Counted from the first letter of the stretch, positions 24,472-34,781 are shown. The stretch: 64,000 nucleotides of DNA from Spirochaetota bacterium (GCA_040756435.1 JBFLZD010000009.1:1-64000), one strand, 5' to 3'. Numbers and translations are program-made. The notes: generated by a model from the letters alone, not told the origin.

Positions 24472-26409
24472 ATGTTTGTAGATGTTGCTGTAGGATTCCC
24501 CATTGATGGTTTTTTTACATACAGCACCGATGATACCACCATAGCAAAAGGGATGCGAGTTGTAGTTCATTTTAAAAACCGTAAAACTACCGCGTATGTT
24601 GTTAATGTCCATGACAATCCCCCGGGTTTTGATGTGAAGCCCATCATCAAGGTGCTTGATACACAGCCCATCTTTGATGATCGCTTGCTTACGCTGGCAC
24701 ATTTTATTTCAAACCATTATGTGTGCTATTTTGGTGAGGCACTGGGTACTGCATTGCCTTCAGGAAAATCATATACTACACGCACAAAGCCGTTTACTTT
24801 TGGCGATAGTTCTAAAGAGGTAATACTTACTGAAGAGCAGGAACAAATATATAAAGCCATTCTTAACCAACCGCAGAAGGTACATTGCATTTATGGTATA
24901 ACTGGCAGCGGTAAAACCGAAGTGTACATTGCCCTTGCAAAAAAGATGATACAGCAGGGGAGAGCTGTTTTGTATTTAGTGCCTGAGATTTCTATTTCCT
25001 CACAGATGTTTGACCGCCTTAAAGCAGTATTTGGAGACACACTGGTAATGTATCATAGCGGCATGAATCCAAACCAGCGGCTTGTCAGCTGGAAGCGCTT
25101 TTATACGGGTCAGGCAATGATTGCGGTGGGTACGCGTTCAGCAATTTTTATGCAGGCACCAACATTAGGTCTTATCATCATTGATGAAGAGCATGACAGC
25201 TCTTATAAAGAAAACAGCACGCCGCGCTACCATGCACGCACCGTCGCCTGGTACAGACACCGCCAGGAAGGTGCAATGCTGGTGTTGGGTTCAGCAACAC
25301 CGTCACTTGAAACACTGTATGCAATACAGCGTAATAGTATAGTTCAGCACCAATTGCACAAGCGTTTTGGAACTGCCAGACTTCCTGAACTACAGATAGT
25401 TACCGTAAAGGCATCAAATGCACGCACTATATTTTCAAATACATTACTGTTTTCAATTAAAAAGGCAATTGAAGCAAAGCAGCAGGTAATACTGCTTTTG
25501 AACAGACGAGGTTTTGCTCCGGTGATGTTGTGTCAGGATTGCGGCACATCTGTCCAGTGCCCGCATTGCAGCATTAGTCTTACCCATCATAAACAAAAAT
25601 TACTATGTCATTACTGCCACTATGAAACTGTTGTACCGGAACACTGTAATAACTGCGGTTCAAAAAATCTGGTTATGGTTGGCAGTGGTACCCAGCGTGT
25701 TGAAGAAGTTTTGCAAAAAATGTTTCCTGGAGCAACGTTAGTACGCCTTGATCAGGATTCAGCACGAAAGAAAAACTTTCTTCCCACTGTGGTCAATGAT
25801 ATGATGAATGGGAAAATTGACATTTTGCTGGGAACGCAGATGGTGGCAAAGGGATTTGATTTTCCCAATGTATCGCTGGTTGGTGTTATTCTGGCTGACA
25901 TTGGGCTTTTACTTCCTGATTTCAGGGCGGTGGAGCGCACATTTGCATTGCTGGTACAGGTAGCAGGTCGTTCAGGACGTGGTGATATTCCCGGCAAAGT
26001 AATAGTACAGACATTTAATCCTGAAAATCCTTTATTTCACTATTTGAAGAACCACGATTATATTGGTTTTTGTCACAGGGAGCTTTCATTACGCAAAGCT
26101 TTACAGTACCCGCCATATGTTCGCTTAGCACGGCTTGTGGTCAGAGGTGCAAAAGAGGATATTGTGGCAAATGTTGCTGGTCAGTGCAGGGATATATTAC
26201 AGGAACTATCGCCACAATTTCCTGACATAACAATACTTGGACCATCCCGGGCACCACTGTATAAAATAGCATCACAGTACCGGTATCATATTGTGTTGAA
26301 ATCAAACAATGTTGAAAGGTTGAGTGGCATACTGGCTCAGTGTAAAAAGAAGATGAACCCGCAGGGAACATATTTGGAGATAGATATTGACCCATTGGAT
26401 CTTTTGTGA
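24472..26409 (+). CDS. priA: primosomal protein N' (replication restart helicase PriA)
   Basis: The 645-residue protein is a full PriA. The N-terminal DNA-binding domain is followed by the helicase core with GITGSGKTEVY (P-loop 145-149) and IIIDEEHD. The zinc-binding insertion has paired Cys residues (CQDCG, CPHC, CHYC, CNNC). The C-terminal helicase motifs GTQMVAKGFDFPNV and VAGRSGRGD are intact. PriA reloads DnaB at collapsed forks. It lies directly after the UDG-like gene and is convergent with the next minus-strand gene. Confidence 0.97.
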   Translation: MFVDVAVGFPIDGFFTYSTDDTTIAKGMRVVVHFKNRKTTAYVVNVHDNPPGFDVKPIIKVLDTQPIFDDRLLTLAHFISNHYVCYFGEALGTALPSGKSYTTRTKPFTFGDSSKEVILTEEQEQIYKAILNQPQKVHCIYGITGSGKTEVYIALAKKMIQQGRAVLYLVPEISISSQMFDRLKAVFGDTLVMYHSGMNPNQRLVSWKRFYTGQAMIAVGTRSAIFMQAPTLGLIIIDEEHDSSYKENSTPRYHARTVAWYRHRQEGAMLVLGSATPSLETLYAIQRNSIVQHQLHKRFGTARLPELQIVTVKASNARTIFSNTLLFSIKKAIEAKQQVILLLNRRGFAPVMLCQDCGTSVQCPHCSISLTHHKQKLLCHYCHYETVVPEHCNNCGSKNLVMVGSGTQRVEEVLQKMFPGATLVRLDQDSARKKNFLPTVVNDMMNGKIDILLGTQMVAKGFDFPNVSLVGVILADIGLLLPDFRAVERTFALLVQVAGRSGRGDIPGKVIVQTFNPENPLFHYLKNHDYIGFCHRELSLRKALQYPPYVRLARLVVRGAKEDIVANVAGQCRDILQELSPQFPDITILGPSRAPLYKIASQYRYHIVLKSNNVERLSGILAQCKKKMNPQGTYLEIDIDPLDLL

Positions 26410-26459
26410 AAAATAGAAGTGTTATGACATCACTGATGTCTAAAATTGGTACAATTAGA

Positions 26460-26960
26460 TTATGACAATTTTTCTTCCAGAACAATTTTCTTGCCTGCAA
26501 TAGTCAGATAAAAAATATCATCAGTTTCTTCAAGGCGGTCAAGAATAGTAAATGATGCGGAACGTTTGAATTTTGCAAGCATTGTGTTATTGCGTACATA
26601 GCAATACAGCTCTTTCCCTTTGCGAACATGTAGTGTGGAAACATCAAGCTCTTCTTCCTGACCGGTGCTAAGAGTCAGGATTACTGTTTCAAAATCAGCA
26701 AAACCTTTGAAACGGGCGCCGGTTACAAATATCGGAGCATCCTCAACCACTATGGGGTAGGTGAATTGTGCATAGTGTATTACATATGTCCCGTCTTTTG
26801 TAATGTTGATTGATTTATTGAAAAAATCTATAATACGCTGATTGGTGAAAGGTTGTCCATTGTGAAACCAGTTACCTTCTGCATCCAGCCTGATTTCGTC
26901 AATCTTTTCACCCTGCGCTAAAAGCTTTTTAATTTCTTCAGGAATTTCGGGGTATTGCAT
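26460..26960 (-). CDS. DUF1285 family protein
   Basis: The 166-residue protein shows the DUF1285 pattern: IRLDAEGNWFHNGQPFTNQR near the start (residues about 22-41), then FPIVVEDAP-like 'YPIVVEDAPIFV' and a beta-rich C-terminal half. DUF1285 proteins are small cytoplasmic proteins of unknown function. It is separated from the upstream TPR gene by a repeat-containing 366-bp gap. The tail of that gap holds a degenerate copy of the TPR gene's 3' end just before this gene. Confidence 0.78.
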   Translation of the reverse strand: MQYPEIPEEIKKLLAQGEKIDEIRLDAEGNWFHNGQPFTNQRIIDFFNKSINITKDGTYVIHYAQFTYPIVVEDAPIFVTGARFKGFADFETVILTLSTGQEEELDVSTLHVRKGKELYCYVRNNTMLAKFKRSASFTILDRLEETDDIFYLTIAGKKIVLEEKLS

Positions 26961-27326
26961 AGATACTATACCTTTATTCTATTTCAATGAAAGTTGCTTT
27001 TTGCATGCTTCCTTTGCATAACCATGGGCTGTCTCAAAACAAACCGTATGGCTTGCAATAACCACAGTGTACGGCACTGCAAGGGCAGCGCTTGTGCTGA
27101 GTGCTTCGACAAGCTCAGAAACCGCTTGTCGAAGGGAAGCAATCCTGATGCTGTAGAAGACAAGATTGCTTCGTCACTTCGTTCCTCGCAATGACAGAAG
27201 GGTAAAAGTCTTTGCAAAGAGGTGTCTTTTGGGACACCCCAAAAACAAAAAAATATTTCAATGAAAGTTCTTTTTCATATGCTTCCACTGCATACTTGTT
27301 GCTGGATGACAATCCAGCAAAAAAAA
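26961..27326. repeat. repeat-filled gap with two extra copies of the TPR gene 3' end
   Basis: Read on the minus strand, the last codons of the TPR gene (EAYEKELSLK-stop) recur at 27253-27293 (near-identical) and at 26980-27020 (diverged, ending in TAG). Between the two extra copies lies an interspersed repeat (about 27030-27240) with hairpins, including GGTGTC/GACACC arms at 27221-27238. Its translation gives the database-familiar nonsense string CHCEERSDEAI. No real gene is seen. Confidence 0.85.
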
Positions 27327-29381
27327 TTATTTTAATGAAAGTTCTTTTTCATATGCTTCTACTGCTACTTTTCGGTTTAGCCGTATTTCTTCGTTGGTTG
27401 GGTCAAGCTCAGAAGCTTTTGTTAAATATTGCAGCGATTTTTTGTATTCACGTTTAGCATAGTAGCAGCGACCTATATTATGATATGCCTGTGCAGTGAT
27501 GGCATCATCACTGGAAGTTTCAAGTACCTGATAAAAAATCTCCAATGCCTTATCATATTTATGCTGATTATATGCAATAGTACCCATTGCAAGTAGCGCT
27601 TCGGGTTCATTGGGTGAAATAAGTAATGCTTTCTGGAGTGATTGCACAGCCTGTGCCTGCTGTTTTTCATCTTTTGCACTGGATAAAATAATACCAATAT
27701 TTACATAGGCTTTTTTTGCATACTCATTGTTGCCATTTATTGCAATTACTCTGTTGAATGCTTCCAGTGCATAGTCATTTCTTCCTTTGTTGTAATAGAG
27801 CATGCCAAGGTTAAATTGGGCTTCCTGCAGATTGGGCCACAGACGTACCACTTTTATATATTCATCCAGCGCTAAGTCTAAATAACCTTTTTCATAATAC
27901 AGGTCGGCAATGGCAAGCCGTGGTTTGGGATTGTCAGGATTATATTGTGCAGCGTCGTTAAATGCTGCAATGGCAAGCTCGGGTTTCCCGGCATGTTTAT
28001 AGGTAATGCCCAGATTATACAGGGTGGAGCTGTCTTTAGGATCTATTGCCAGTGCCTTTTTATAGAAGCCTATTGCATCATCATAACGGTGCTGGTCATC
28101 ACGGATATTGCCCATATTGGCATAAGCCACCCGGGCATTTTCTGAAACAGGCTCATATATGGTAATCTGCTTGTAATAATCAAAAGCAGTGTCTAAATCG
28201 CCTTTGCGGTAATATAATTCTGCTAATCGGGCAATGATGGCAACATTCCTATTTTGCACTGGCTGCAGGCGTTCAAGCACTGCAATACTTTCATCATAGC
28301 GTTCAAGTGATGCGTATGCTTCTGAAAGGCCTTCTAAAAGCTTTTCTTCATATACGCCAGATGATTCAGCTGCCTTAAATTCAGCTAACGCCTTTTCATA
28401 CTGCTGGCGCTGTATATACACTATACCTAAGTTGTAGTGATTAACTGGCTCACTGGGGTCAAGCTGTATAGCCATGGTCAGATATTTTTCAGCCATTGCG
28501 TAGTCGCGCCTGGCGGTATAAAATGCTCCTAGACGGCCATAGGCTAATTTTGCAATATTTCCTGATGAATCAGCAGTTGCAGCCTTTTTAAAGTATTCCA
28601 CTGCTGATAATTCATCACCGGTTTTCAGGAATGTTAGTGCTGTGTTATAGAGGGCTTGCGGATTATTGGGTGCAATGTCCAGTGCTTTTGTATAGCTTTT
28701 AACTGCATCAGGAAATCTGCCCATATCAAAAAGTATATTTCCTTTGAGTATCAATAAATCAGGATTGTTTTCATCAATGTCAATGGCTTTTTCCATAGTG
28801 GCCAGTGCATTGGGGTAATCTTTTTTGTGTCTGTAGGCAAGTGCTAAATTTTTTAAAATAGTGCTGTCTTTGGGTTTATATTTTAACGCTCGCAGGAATG
28901 TTTCAATGGCTTTATTGTAGTCGCCCCTGTCATCATGGATCATGCCAATATAGGTGAGGGCAATAGCCTTATCGCTATCAGGTGCATCGGATGCAACCAC
29001 TTCATTGAATTCGTCTATGGCACTGGTGTAATTCTTTTTAAAATAATATGTTTTACCACGAAGTATGTGAGGGTTTTGCGATAGATCCTCGGGAATTAGC
29101 TTCTGGTCGCTTATGCCAGGTAGTAGTGTATTGTCCTGTGCAATGGTTTGTTTTTGATCAAGGAATGATGATGGTTTTTTTATAACAGTTACTATCGCCA
29201 CAACCAATATGACAAAAAGAATGAGAGACAAAGCTGCAATTAATGGGTGATATTTTTTTGGTATTGATATGCTAAAACCTTTTTTTATGGATTTTTCATT
29301 TTCTATAGAAAAGATGCGCATGCCTTCCGGCTGATTTTCTTCAGGAATGATGGTAAATCGGTGTTTTTTTATAGGAGGCAT
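27327..29381 (-). CDS. membrane-anchored TPR protein
   Basis: The 684-residue protein has a cytoplasmic N-terminus, one transmembrane helix (about 45-68) and then some 15 tetratricopeptide repeats filling the rest, with repeats such as AYRHKKDYPNALATMEKAI and NLGITYKHAGKPELAIAAF. TPR arrays bind partner proteins; the anchor places them at the membrane, probably on the outer face. Its ATG is 3 bp from the stop of nusB, so it is in one operon with ribH and nusB. Spirochaetes encode many such proteins. The partner is unknown. Confidence 0.88.
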   Translation of the reverse strand: MPPIKKHRFTIIPEENQPEGMRIFSIENEKSIKKGFSISIPKKYHPLIAALSLILFVILVVAIVTVIKKPSSFLDQKQTIAQDNTLLPGISDQKLIPEDLSQNPHILRGKTYYFKKNYTSAIDEFNEVVASDAPDSDKAIALTYIGMIHDDRGDYNKAIETFLRALKYKPKDSTILKNLALAYRHKKDYPNALATMEKAIDIDENNPDLLILKGNILFDMGRFPDAVKSYTKALDIAPNNPQALYNTALTFLKTGDELSAVEYFKKAATADSSGNIAKLAYGRLGAFYTARRDYAMAEKYLTMAIQLDPSEPVNHYNLGIVYIQRQQYEKALAEFKAAESSGVYEEKLLEGLSEAYASLERYDESIAVLERLQPVQNRNVAIIARLAELYYRKGDLDTAFDYYKQITIYEPVSENARVAYANMGNIRDDQHRYDDAIGFYKKALAIDPKDSSTLYNLGITYKHAGKPELAIAAFNDAAQYNPDNPKPRLAIADLYYEKGYLDLALDEYIKVVRLWPNLQEAQFNLGMLYYNKGRNDYALEAFNRVIAINGNNEYAKKAYVNIGIILSSAKDEKQQAQAVQSLQKALLISPNEPEALLAMGTIAYNQHKYDKALEIFYQVLETSSDDAITAQAYHNIGRCYYAKREYKKSLQYLTKASELDPTNEEIRLNRKVAVEAYEKELSLK

Positions 29382-29384
29382 GTT

Positions 29385-29798
29385 TCACCTCGTCTGAAGT
29401 TCATGTACCCGTATTGCATCAAGAATCCCGTTTATAAACTGGCCCGAGTTTTCACTTCCATAAATTTTCCCCAATTCAATCCCTTCATCAATAGTGACTG
29501 CATGGGGTATGGAATCTAAATATAACAGGGCATAGATTGAAATTCTCAATATGGACTTGTCAACAGGGTTTATGCGTTCAAATTTCCAGTTTTTTGAATA
29601 TCGTTTTATCAGGTCATCAATAAAATCTAAATGATCTATAGTACCTTCAATTAAAGTTATGGCAAAGTCCCTGATATCTTCCGGGATTTCCTTATCTACC
29701 CATTGCAGGGAAATTAGCTCCTGTAATGGAGTACGAACTGTTTCGTACATGTACAGGGCCTGCATGGCATATTCACGGGCTTTTCTTCTATGACCCAT
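29385..29798 (-). CDS. nusB: transcription antitermination factor NusB
   Basis: The 137-residue all-helical protein has the family sequences REYAMQALYMYE, LIKRYSKNWKFERINPVDKSILRISIYAL (given in part here) and the ending FINGILDAI. NusB binds boxA RNA with NusE in rRNA antitermination. It directly abuts ribH, sharing one base, which is a common ribH-nusB order. Confidence 0.96.
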   Translation of the reverse strand: MGHRRKAREYAMQALYMYETVRTPLQELISLQWVDKEIPEDIRDFAITLIEGTIDHLDFIDDLIKRYSKNWKFERINPVDKSILRISIYALLYLDSIPHAVTIDEGIELGKIYGSENSGQFINGILDAIRVHELQTR

Positions 29799-30262
29799 TA
29801 GCTTATCTTTTTATACAGTTGTGCCATCTCAATGGCTGCCATTGCAGCGTCAAAGCCTTTGTTGCCTGACTTGGTTCCTGCTCGCTCAACAGCCTGCTCA
29901 ATGGTATCGGTTGTAAGAACCCCATAGATAACCGGCACCTGCGATTGCAGCGATACAAGCGCAACACCCTTTGACACTTCTGCTGCCACATAGTCAAAAT
30001 GTGGAGTAGCACCTCGTATAACTGCACCCAAGCAAATGACTGCATCATAACTGCCTTTGGTGGCTACTTTCATTGCCACAGGAGGAATTTCAAACGCACC
30101 GGGCACCCATATAACGGTTATGTTTTTTTCATCGGCATTGTGCCGTTGCAGGCAATCTAAAGCCCCGGATAAAAGCTTGTTGGTAATAAATTCATTGAAA
30201 CGTGATACTATTAACGCAACCTTTAAACCGGATGCATCTAATTTTCCTTCAATTGTGTTCAT
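29798..30262 (-). CDS. ribH: 6,7-dimethyl-8-ribityllumazine synthase
   Basis: The 154-residue protein matches lumazine synthase, which joins the ribityl-diaminouracil and butanone-phosphate precursors of riboflavin. Motifs include [34 protein letters not shown] with the catalytic His, and the late [12 protein letters not shown]. No other rib gene is in the window and no FMN riboswitch is seen upstream; the upstream gap has a copy of GGCGATAGTT at 30296-30305. Confidence 0.97.
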   Translation of the reverse strand: MNTIEGKLDASGLKVALIVSRFNEFITNKLLSGALDCLQRHNADEKNITVIWVPGAFEIPPVAMKVATKGSYDAVICLGAVIRGATPHFDYVAAEVSKGVALVSLQSQVPVIYGVLTTDTIEQAVERAGTKSGNKGFDAAMAAIEMAQLYKKIS

Positions 30263-30370
30263 AGTTAACCTGCTTGTATGTTAAATTTTAATTTAGGCGA
30301 TAGTTCATACTAGTAAATCTAATACATGAAAAAGTTTGTTTCAATATATTCTATTCCGTCAAGTTATTTT

Positions 30371-31648
30371 TTAAAAACCAGCAGCGGTCATTATCATAAC
30401 GACCTGACTCACATTGTCATCACTTGAGAAAATTTTGCTGATACCATGCGTCAGCCAGATAGGAAGTCCCCCGGGTCCCAGTATTCTGAATCCATAGCCG
30501 CTACCTGCAATTTTTTGTGATATAGGATTTATAATATAGGCATAATCGGCGTAAAGATTCATCCGTAAACGTTTAGCTATATTGAATCCGTACTGCATAT
30601 TGCACAGGGCAAAAGACTCTACTCTGAACTGATCCACTGTAGTGCCATGTACCACATCTAACTTAGCATTGTCAATGGTTCCGCCAAAGCGTGGCTGGGA
30701 TAAAAAGTCATTATCAATGCCACCTTTAATACGCATGCGTACAATGACATTTTGGCTGTTACCAAAAACTTTGCCAAAGGTTACTGTTGATGAATAAATA
30801 ACAAAGGTTTTAGCTTCTTTGCCCATCTGAAGCTTGCCAGGTTCACCCCACGTGTCCCACTGACTTCGTATTCCATATCCAACCCAGTTCTGAAATGCAA
30901 TGCCATTAAATAATTGATCAATTCCCTGTTCAGTATAGTGCTCAATATTCCAGTCAATGCGCGGGAAAAGATTATAGTGATTTTTTGGCATAATAAAATC
31001 AGGTGGTGTATCTCGCTCTACAAAGAAGTATTGCCGGGAATCAATTGTTAAGCCCAGTATGTTATAGAACGGCAAAGAAATTTTTACGGTAACTATCTCC
31101 GATGTGTAGTTTGTATAAAACAGGAGGTCTTCATTAAAGCGCTCCCCAAAAAATCCAAAGTTTGTGCCACTGGCATATAAAAATGATCCAATGAATGTTT
31201 CCTGCAAGGAAACATTATCCCATATAAATTTTTTCTGGGTGAATTTTGCAGTAGCTTTGAATCCAACCCAGGTAAAAGCAAAATCCGTATTTGAGTTAAA
31301 AATATTGTTTTTGTTATAAAGGATAGCAGGAGCAAAAATACTATTTTTGGATTCCAGTGGTATCTCACCCAGTAAAACTATAATAGTTGAGATATCTTCA
31401 TGGGTAGCATCTTTCAGTTTATCAAAATCAGCTTGCTGGTATGTTTGTATTTGTTTTTTGTCTGTTATATCCTGTTCTGCCTCTTTTTTTTCTTTGTATA
31501 ATGTTTGTTTGTCAATTGTCTCAATTGTTTTCTTTATAGTTTTGCCAACAGAGGATTTTTTTTCCTGGGGTTTGTCCTGCGCAAATAGAGTCATTGAAAT
31601 ACAAATGACTGAAGCTAACAGAATATATCGTATAGATTTTTCCACCAT
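30371..31648 (-). CDS. putative outer-membrane beta-barrel protein
   Basis: The 425-residue protein has a signal peptide (to about TLFAQ) and a Lys/Glu-rich helical linker (about 25-90). The long beta-rich remainder has alternating patterns such as WVGYGIRSQWDTWGEPG and LRMNLYADYAYIINP, ending ...VVMIMTAAGF with a terminal Phe. This suggests a coiled-coil periplasmic segment followed by a beta-barrel. No named family is recognised. It stands between the ribH operon and the 989-residue membrane protein, all on the minus strand. Confidence 0.72.
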   Translation of the reverse strand: MVEKSIRYILLASVICISMTLFAQDKPQEKKSSVGKTIKKTIETIDKQTLYKEKKEAEQDITDKKQIQTYQQADFDKLKDATHEDISTIIVLLGEIPLESKNSIFAPAILYNKNNIFNSNTDFAFTWVGFKATAKFTQKKFIWDNVSLQETFIGSFLYASGTNFGFFGERFNEDLLFYTNYTSEIVTVKISLPFYNILGLTIDSRQYFFVERDTPPDFIMPKNHYNLFPRIDWNIEHYTEQGIDQLFNGIAFQNWVGYGIRSQWDTWGEPGKLQMGKEAKTFVIYSSTVTFGKVFGNSQNVIVRMRIKGGIDNDFLSQPRFGGTIDNAKLDVVHGTTVDQFRVESFALCNMQYGFNIAKRLRMNLYADYAYIINPISQKIAGSGYGFRILGPGGLPIWLTHGISKIFSSDDNVSQVVMIMTAAGF

Positions 31649-31751
31649 GAGTTCCTTAAATTTGTAATAATGTTATTGTATACAATACCTACGTTAGTTG
31701 TTCTTTCCATTTTGTATAAAAATTGTATACGCAATTCATACCGCAGTAAGT

Positions 31752-34721
31752 TTATATAGTATATTGTGATAATGTTGATCTAAGGCGATCAGCAATAACT
31801 TTCATCACATTTATAGCTATTGCAGGATTTGATTTCAAGGTTAATAAAAAATCATTGCGTTGTAAGGAAAGCAAAAGAGATTGTGTGGTGGTTTTCACAG
31901 TAGCGCTTCGGGGCTCCTTATCTATAATGGATAACTCACCAATACAATCTCCCATTCTGAGACGGGCTATCTCTTTCCCTTTTCTGGTAACACTGACTTC
32001 ACCTTCCATAATAATGAAAAGTTCATCACCCGTTTGACCTTCTTTGATGAATTCAGTATTTTCAGGAAGCTTTTGTATGCGGGCAATCTGCATCAGATGG
32101 ACAAGCTGGTCAACAGGTGTTTCTTTGAAAAGGGCATTTTGTTTTAGGAAGGTAAGTATTTGAATTGTCTGTGCCACGGAATCCTCCTTACTACTGTTGG
32201 GATTATTAATCAGGGAAATACAATAGTCAAGCTGTTTTGACAGTACTGGTATACATGAACGCAGATATTTGCAATTTTTAATAAAAAGAGGCAATGGAGC
32301 AGGTGCAACTTCCCTGGCAGAATACGTTTCAAGTAACGCTACCTTTTTGCCTTTTTGCGTTAGAGTCAAAAATTCAATAATATAATTTTCAATTTCTATA
32401 TCTTTAAGAAGAAGATTTGATTCGTATGCAATATCAATATGTACTCCAGTAGACAGTGCCAGCGCTTTTATAAGCAAATTCTTTTCATAGAGTATTGCAT
32501 CATTAAATATAATTGTAAGAAAGTCTTTAAATAATTTATCAATAGGTGTTGCTTTAATGGTGGCACAGCACTGATATAGCTGGTGAATGCGTGCAATGGA
32601 AGCATTAATAAAAAGTGGTAGATTTTCCTCTGGTACCACATTCAATGCAATAAATACATTCAGATAGTTTGCCTTGTTATGGTAGGGCCGTTTCTGAATG
32701 ATTCGGTTTTCCAGAATTGAATAGTTGGTTTCAGGACTGAATAGTGAAGAAAGCATTTCAACAGGTAGATCAAAGCGATAATCACAAAGCAAAAACCTTA
32801 TCTCAGGATGTATCCGTGCTTTGGTCAGGAAATGCTGCAGGTTATGCAGAGGTGCATGTTTAAAGCGATACAGTATTCGTATAACCTGAGATTGAGTAAG
32901 CATGTTAGCATGAAGGATAATAAATTGAAATAGGCAAAGATTACCGCTGGCCAGTGCTAAACGATAGAGCATGCTGATGTATAATTGGGGTTTGCTAACA
33001 GAACAAAGCATGAGAAACTCCATGTCAGATTTTTCTTTGCCCTGCATAATGCATTGTTCAAGCTCATGGAATCTGTTGGTGATGAATGCTTCATTGTATG
33101 CACTGTCATTTGTCAGCAAAGAGTAAATCAAAGGTTCAATTGGAAGCAGCGGTTTAGATTGCAGCAAAATTTCCTTACGGGTAACTATCGCACATTGTGA
33201 CAGGAAACGATAGGCATATACGCGTACCAGTGGGTTTTCATCATTTACTGCTTTTTTACTTATTTCAATGGCACGTTCTTCAGGTGCTTCGTATATAATA
33301 GATAGCAAATGTATCTTGGTGTTTTCAGATAGCAAATCATAATACTGGATAATCATGGGAAACAGTTCTGCTGACATACCTTGCTGCAGCAGAGTATCAA
33401 TAAATTCAGATTTATTTTCTATATTTGGGTTTTTTGCAATCTCAATGATATCGCTGCCGGTTATATGTAAGGTTTTTGGTAGCTGTGGTTGCAATTTGAA
33501 ATAGATTGCTTCTTTATACAGGGCATTCTGTTTTATGGTGATAGCTACAAATAATAATCCCACTGCAAATGCTATGATGAATACAATTTGTAATGAAAGC
33601 GTTGCGTATAATGAAAGCAAAAATCCACCTGCTATCATGCCAAGGGGGCTGACGATGCTGTTAATGATTGATCGTGCCTGATTTACTCTGTCGGGAGGTT
33701 GTATGGATAGCATTATGTTGCTCACAGGCTGGCGAATAAAGAAGCTCATATTTTTTCTGAAAAAACGCAATGCTACAGCAGCAAGTAATGTGGGTGATAA
33801 TACTGCATACATGATAATCAAGCAGTATGATGATGGATAGAGCAGATTGGCAGTTGGAATACTCAATTTTTTAATGATGCGTGATGTAACAAAAAGTTGC
33901 ATGGCTACCGTTATGAAATCGGTTATAAATGTATATCTGCTTATAAAAACAGCCAGTTGTCCCTGTGAAGGATATATGTGTGTGGCGATACGTGCAAAAA
34001 AATACTCTGTGTGCTGGTTGGCAATTGCCATAGTAAATACTGCAACAGCGCTTACAATAAACATGCGGCTTGAAAATAGAGTAGAAAGTTTGTCCATAAA
34101 TGTGTGTTTGTAATAACTGCGCGTGCTTGTATTGATTTTTGTAGTTGCAAAAAATGGGATAAGTATCATAATTCCGGCAGCAAGCCATATATATGCAGCA
34201 TAGTGAATGAAAAGTGTACTGTACAGGGAAATTATAATGGTGATAATTATTCCACCTAATTTGGAACCAGCCATTAAAAACGGGAATATCCGTTTGGAAC
34301 TTTGCAGGGTAAGGAACTGAAATGAAAAATTAATGAAATGAGCATCTAAATAAAATGTTGCAATATAATTTCCAATAAAAAGATACAGAGGGTCATGGAG
34401 TGCCCAGCTTGAAGGAAGCAAAGTGCTTCCGGGTATACAGCAAAATAGCATAATGAGCAGAACATATGCCCGCTTTAAAGAAAATAATTCAAGGAAATAG
34501 GTGTAGATAAATCCAGAAAGAAATAATACAATACCATTGATTGCAAAAAATTTGGATAGCCCTGCTGCTCCGTATGTTTGTAAAAATAGTGATTCGGTAT
34601 ACACCTGACCGGTTGCAAAGAAGATTCCTGAGAACAGGTAAAGAAAGAAAAGCGGGATGGTGAATGATACTTCCTCACTGCGCAGTGAAAATATTTTCCA
34701 TCCCGCTTCTTTTATATTCAT
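31752..34721 (-). CDS. ADP/ATP-translocase-like membrane protein with HEAT-like and cNMP-binding domains
   Basis: The 989-residue protein has about twelve transmembrane helices in residues 15-400, with an MFS/nucleotide-translocase-like layout. A helical, HEAT-repeat-like region follows (about 420-860, for example NPLVRVYAYRFLSQCA). A cyclic-nucleotide-binding domain ends the protein (about 885-985). The phosphate-binding cassette reads GELSIIDKEPRSATV and keeps the Gly-Glu and Arg-Ser-Ala core, so cNMP binding is plausible. This suggests transport or signalling gated by cAMP or cGMP. It has no close operon partner. The substrate cannot be told from the sequence. Confidence 0.82.
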   Translation of the reverse strand: MNIKEAGWKIFSLRSEEVSFTIPLFFLYLFSGIFFATGQVYTESLFLQTYGAAGLSKFFAINGIVLFLSGFIYTYFLELFSLKRAYVLLIMLFCCIPGSTLLPSSWALHDPLYLFIGNYIATFYLDAHFINFSFQFLTLQSSKRIFPFLMAGSKLGGIIITIIISLYSTLFIHYAAYIWLAAGIMILIPFFATTKINTSTRSYYKHTFMDKLSTLFSSRMFIVSAVAVFTMAIANQHTEYFFARIATHIYPSQGQLAVFISRYTFITDFITVAMQLFVTSRIIKKLSIPTANLLYPSSYCLIIMYAVLSPTLLAAVALRFFRKNMSFFIRQPVSNIMLSIQPPDRVNQARSIINSIVSPLGMIAGGFLLSLYATLSLQIVFIIAFAVGLLFVAITIKQNALYKEAIYFKLQPQLPKTLHITGSDIIEIAKNPNIENKSEFIDTLLQQGMSAELFPMIIQYYDLLSENTKIHLLSIIYEAPEERAIEISKKAVNDENPLVRVYAYRFLSQCAIVTRKEILLQSKPLLPIEPLIYSLLTNDSAYNEAFITNRFHELEQCIMQGKEKSDMEFLMLCSVSKPQLYISMLYRLALASGNLCLFQFIILHANMLTQSQVIRILYRFKHAPLHNLQHFLTKARIHPEIRFLLCDYRFDLPVEMLSSLFSPETNYSILENRIIQKRPYHNKANYLNVFIALNVVPEENLPLFINASIARIHQLYQCCATIKATPIDKLFKDFLTIIFNDAILYEKNLLIKALALSTGVHIDIAYESNLLLKDIEIENYIIEFLTLTQKGKKVALLETYSAREVAPAPLPLFIKNCKYLRSCIPVLSKQLDYCISLINNPNSSKEDSVAQTIQILTFLKQNALFKETPVDQLVHLMQIARIQKLPENTEFIKEGQTGDELFIIMEGEVSVTRKGKEIARLRMGDCIGELSIIDKEPRSATVKTTTQSLLLSLQRNDFLLTLKSNPAIAINVMKVIADRLRSTLSQYTI

Positions 34722-34781
34722 AATAAAGATGAAGTCCCATAGCTCCTTTGATTGTATTATCGGAACTATCGAACATAAAAA

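Noticed and set aside
26984-27312. Small minus-strand proteins containing CHCEERSDEAI
   Set aside because: This string is a well-known translation artefact of bacterial interspersed repeats; the frames also run through a duplicated gene end.
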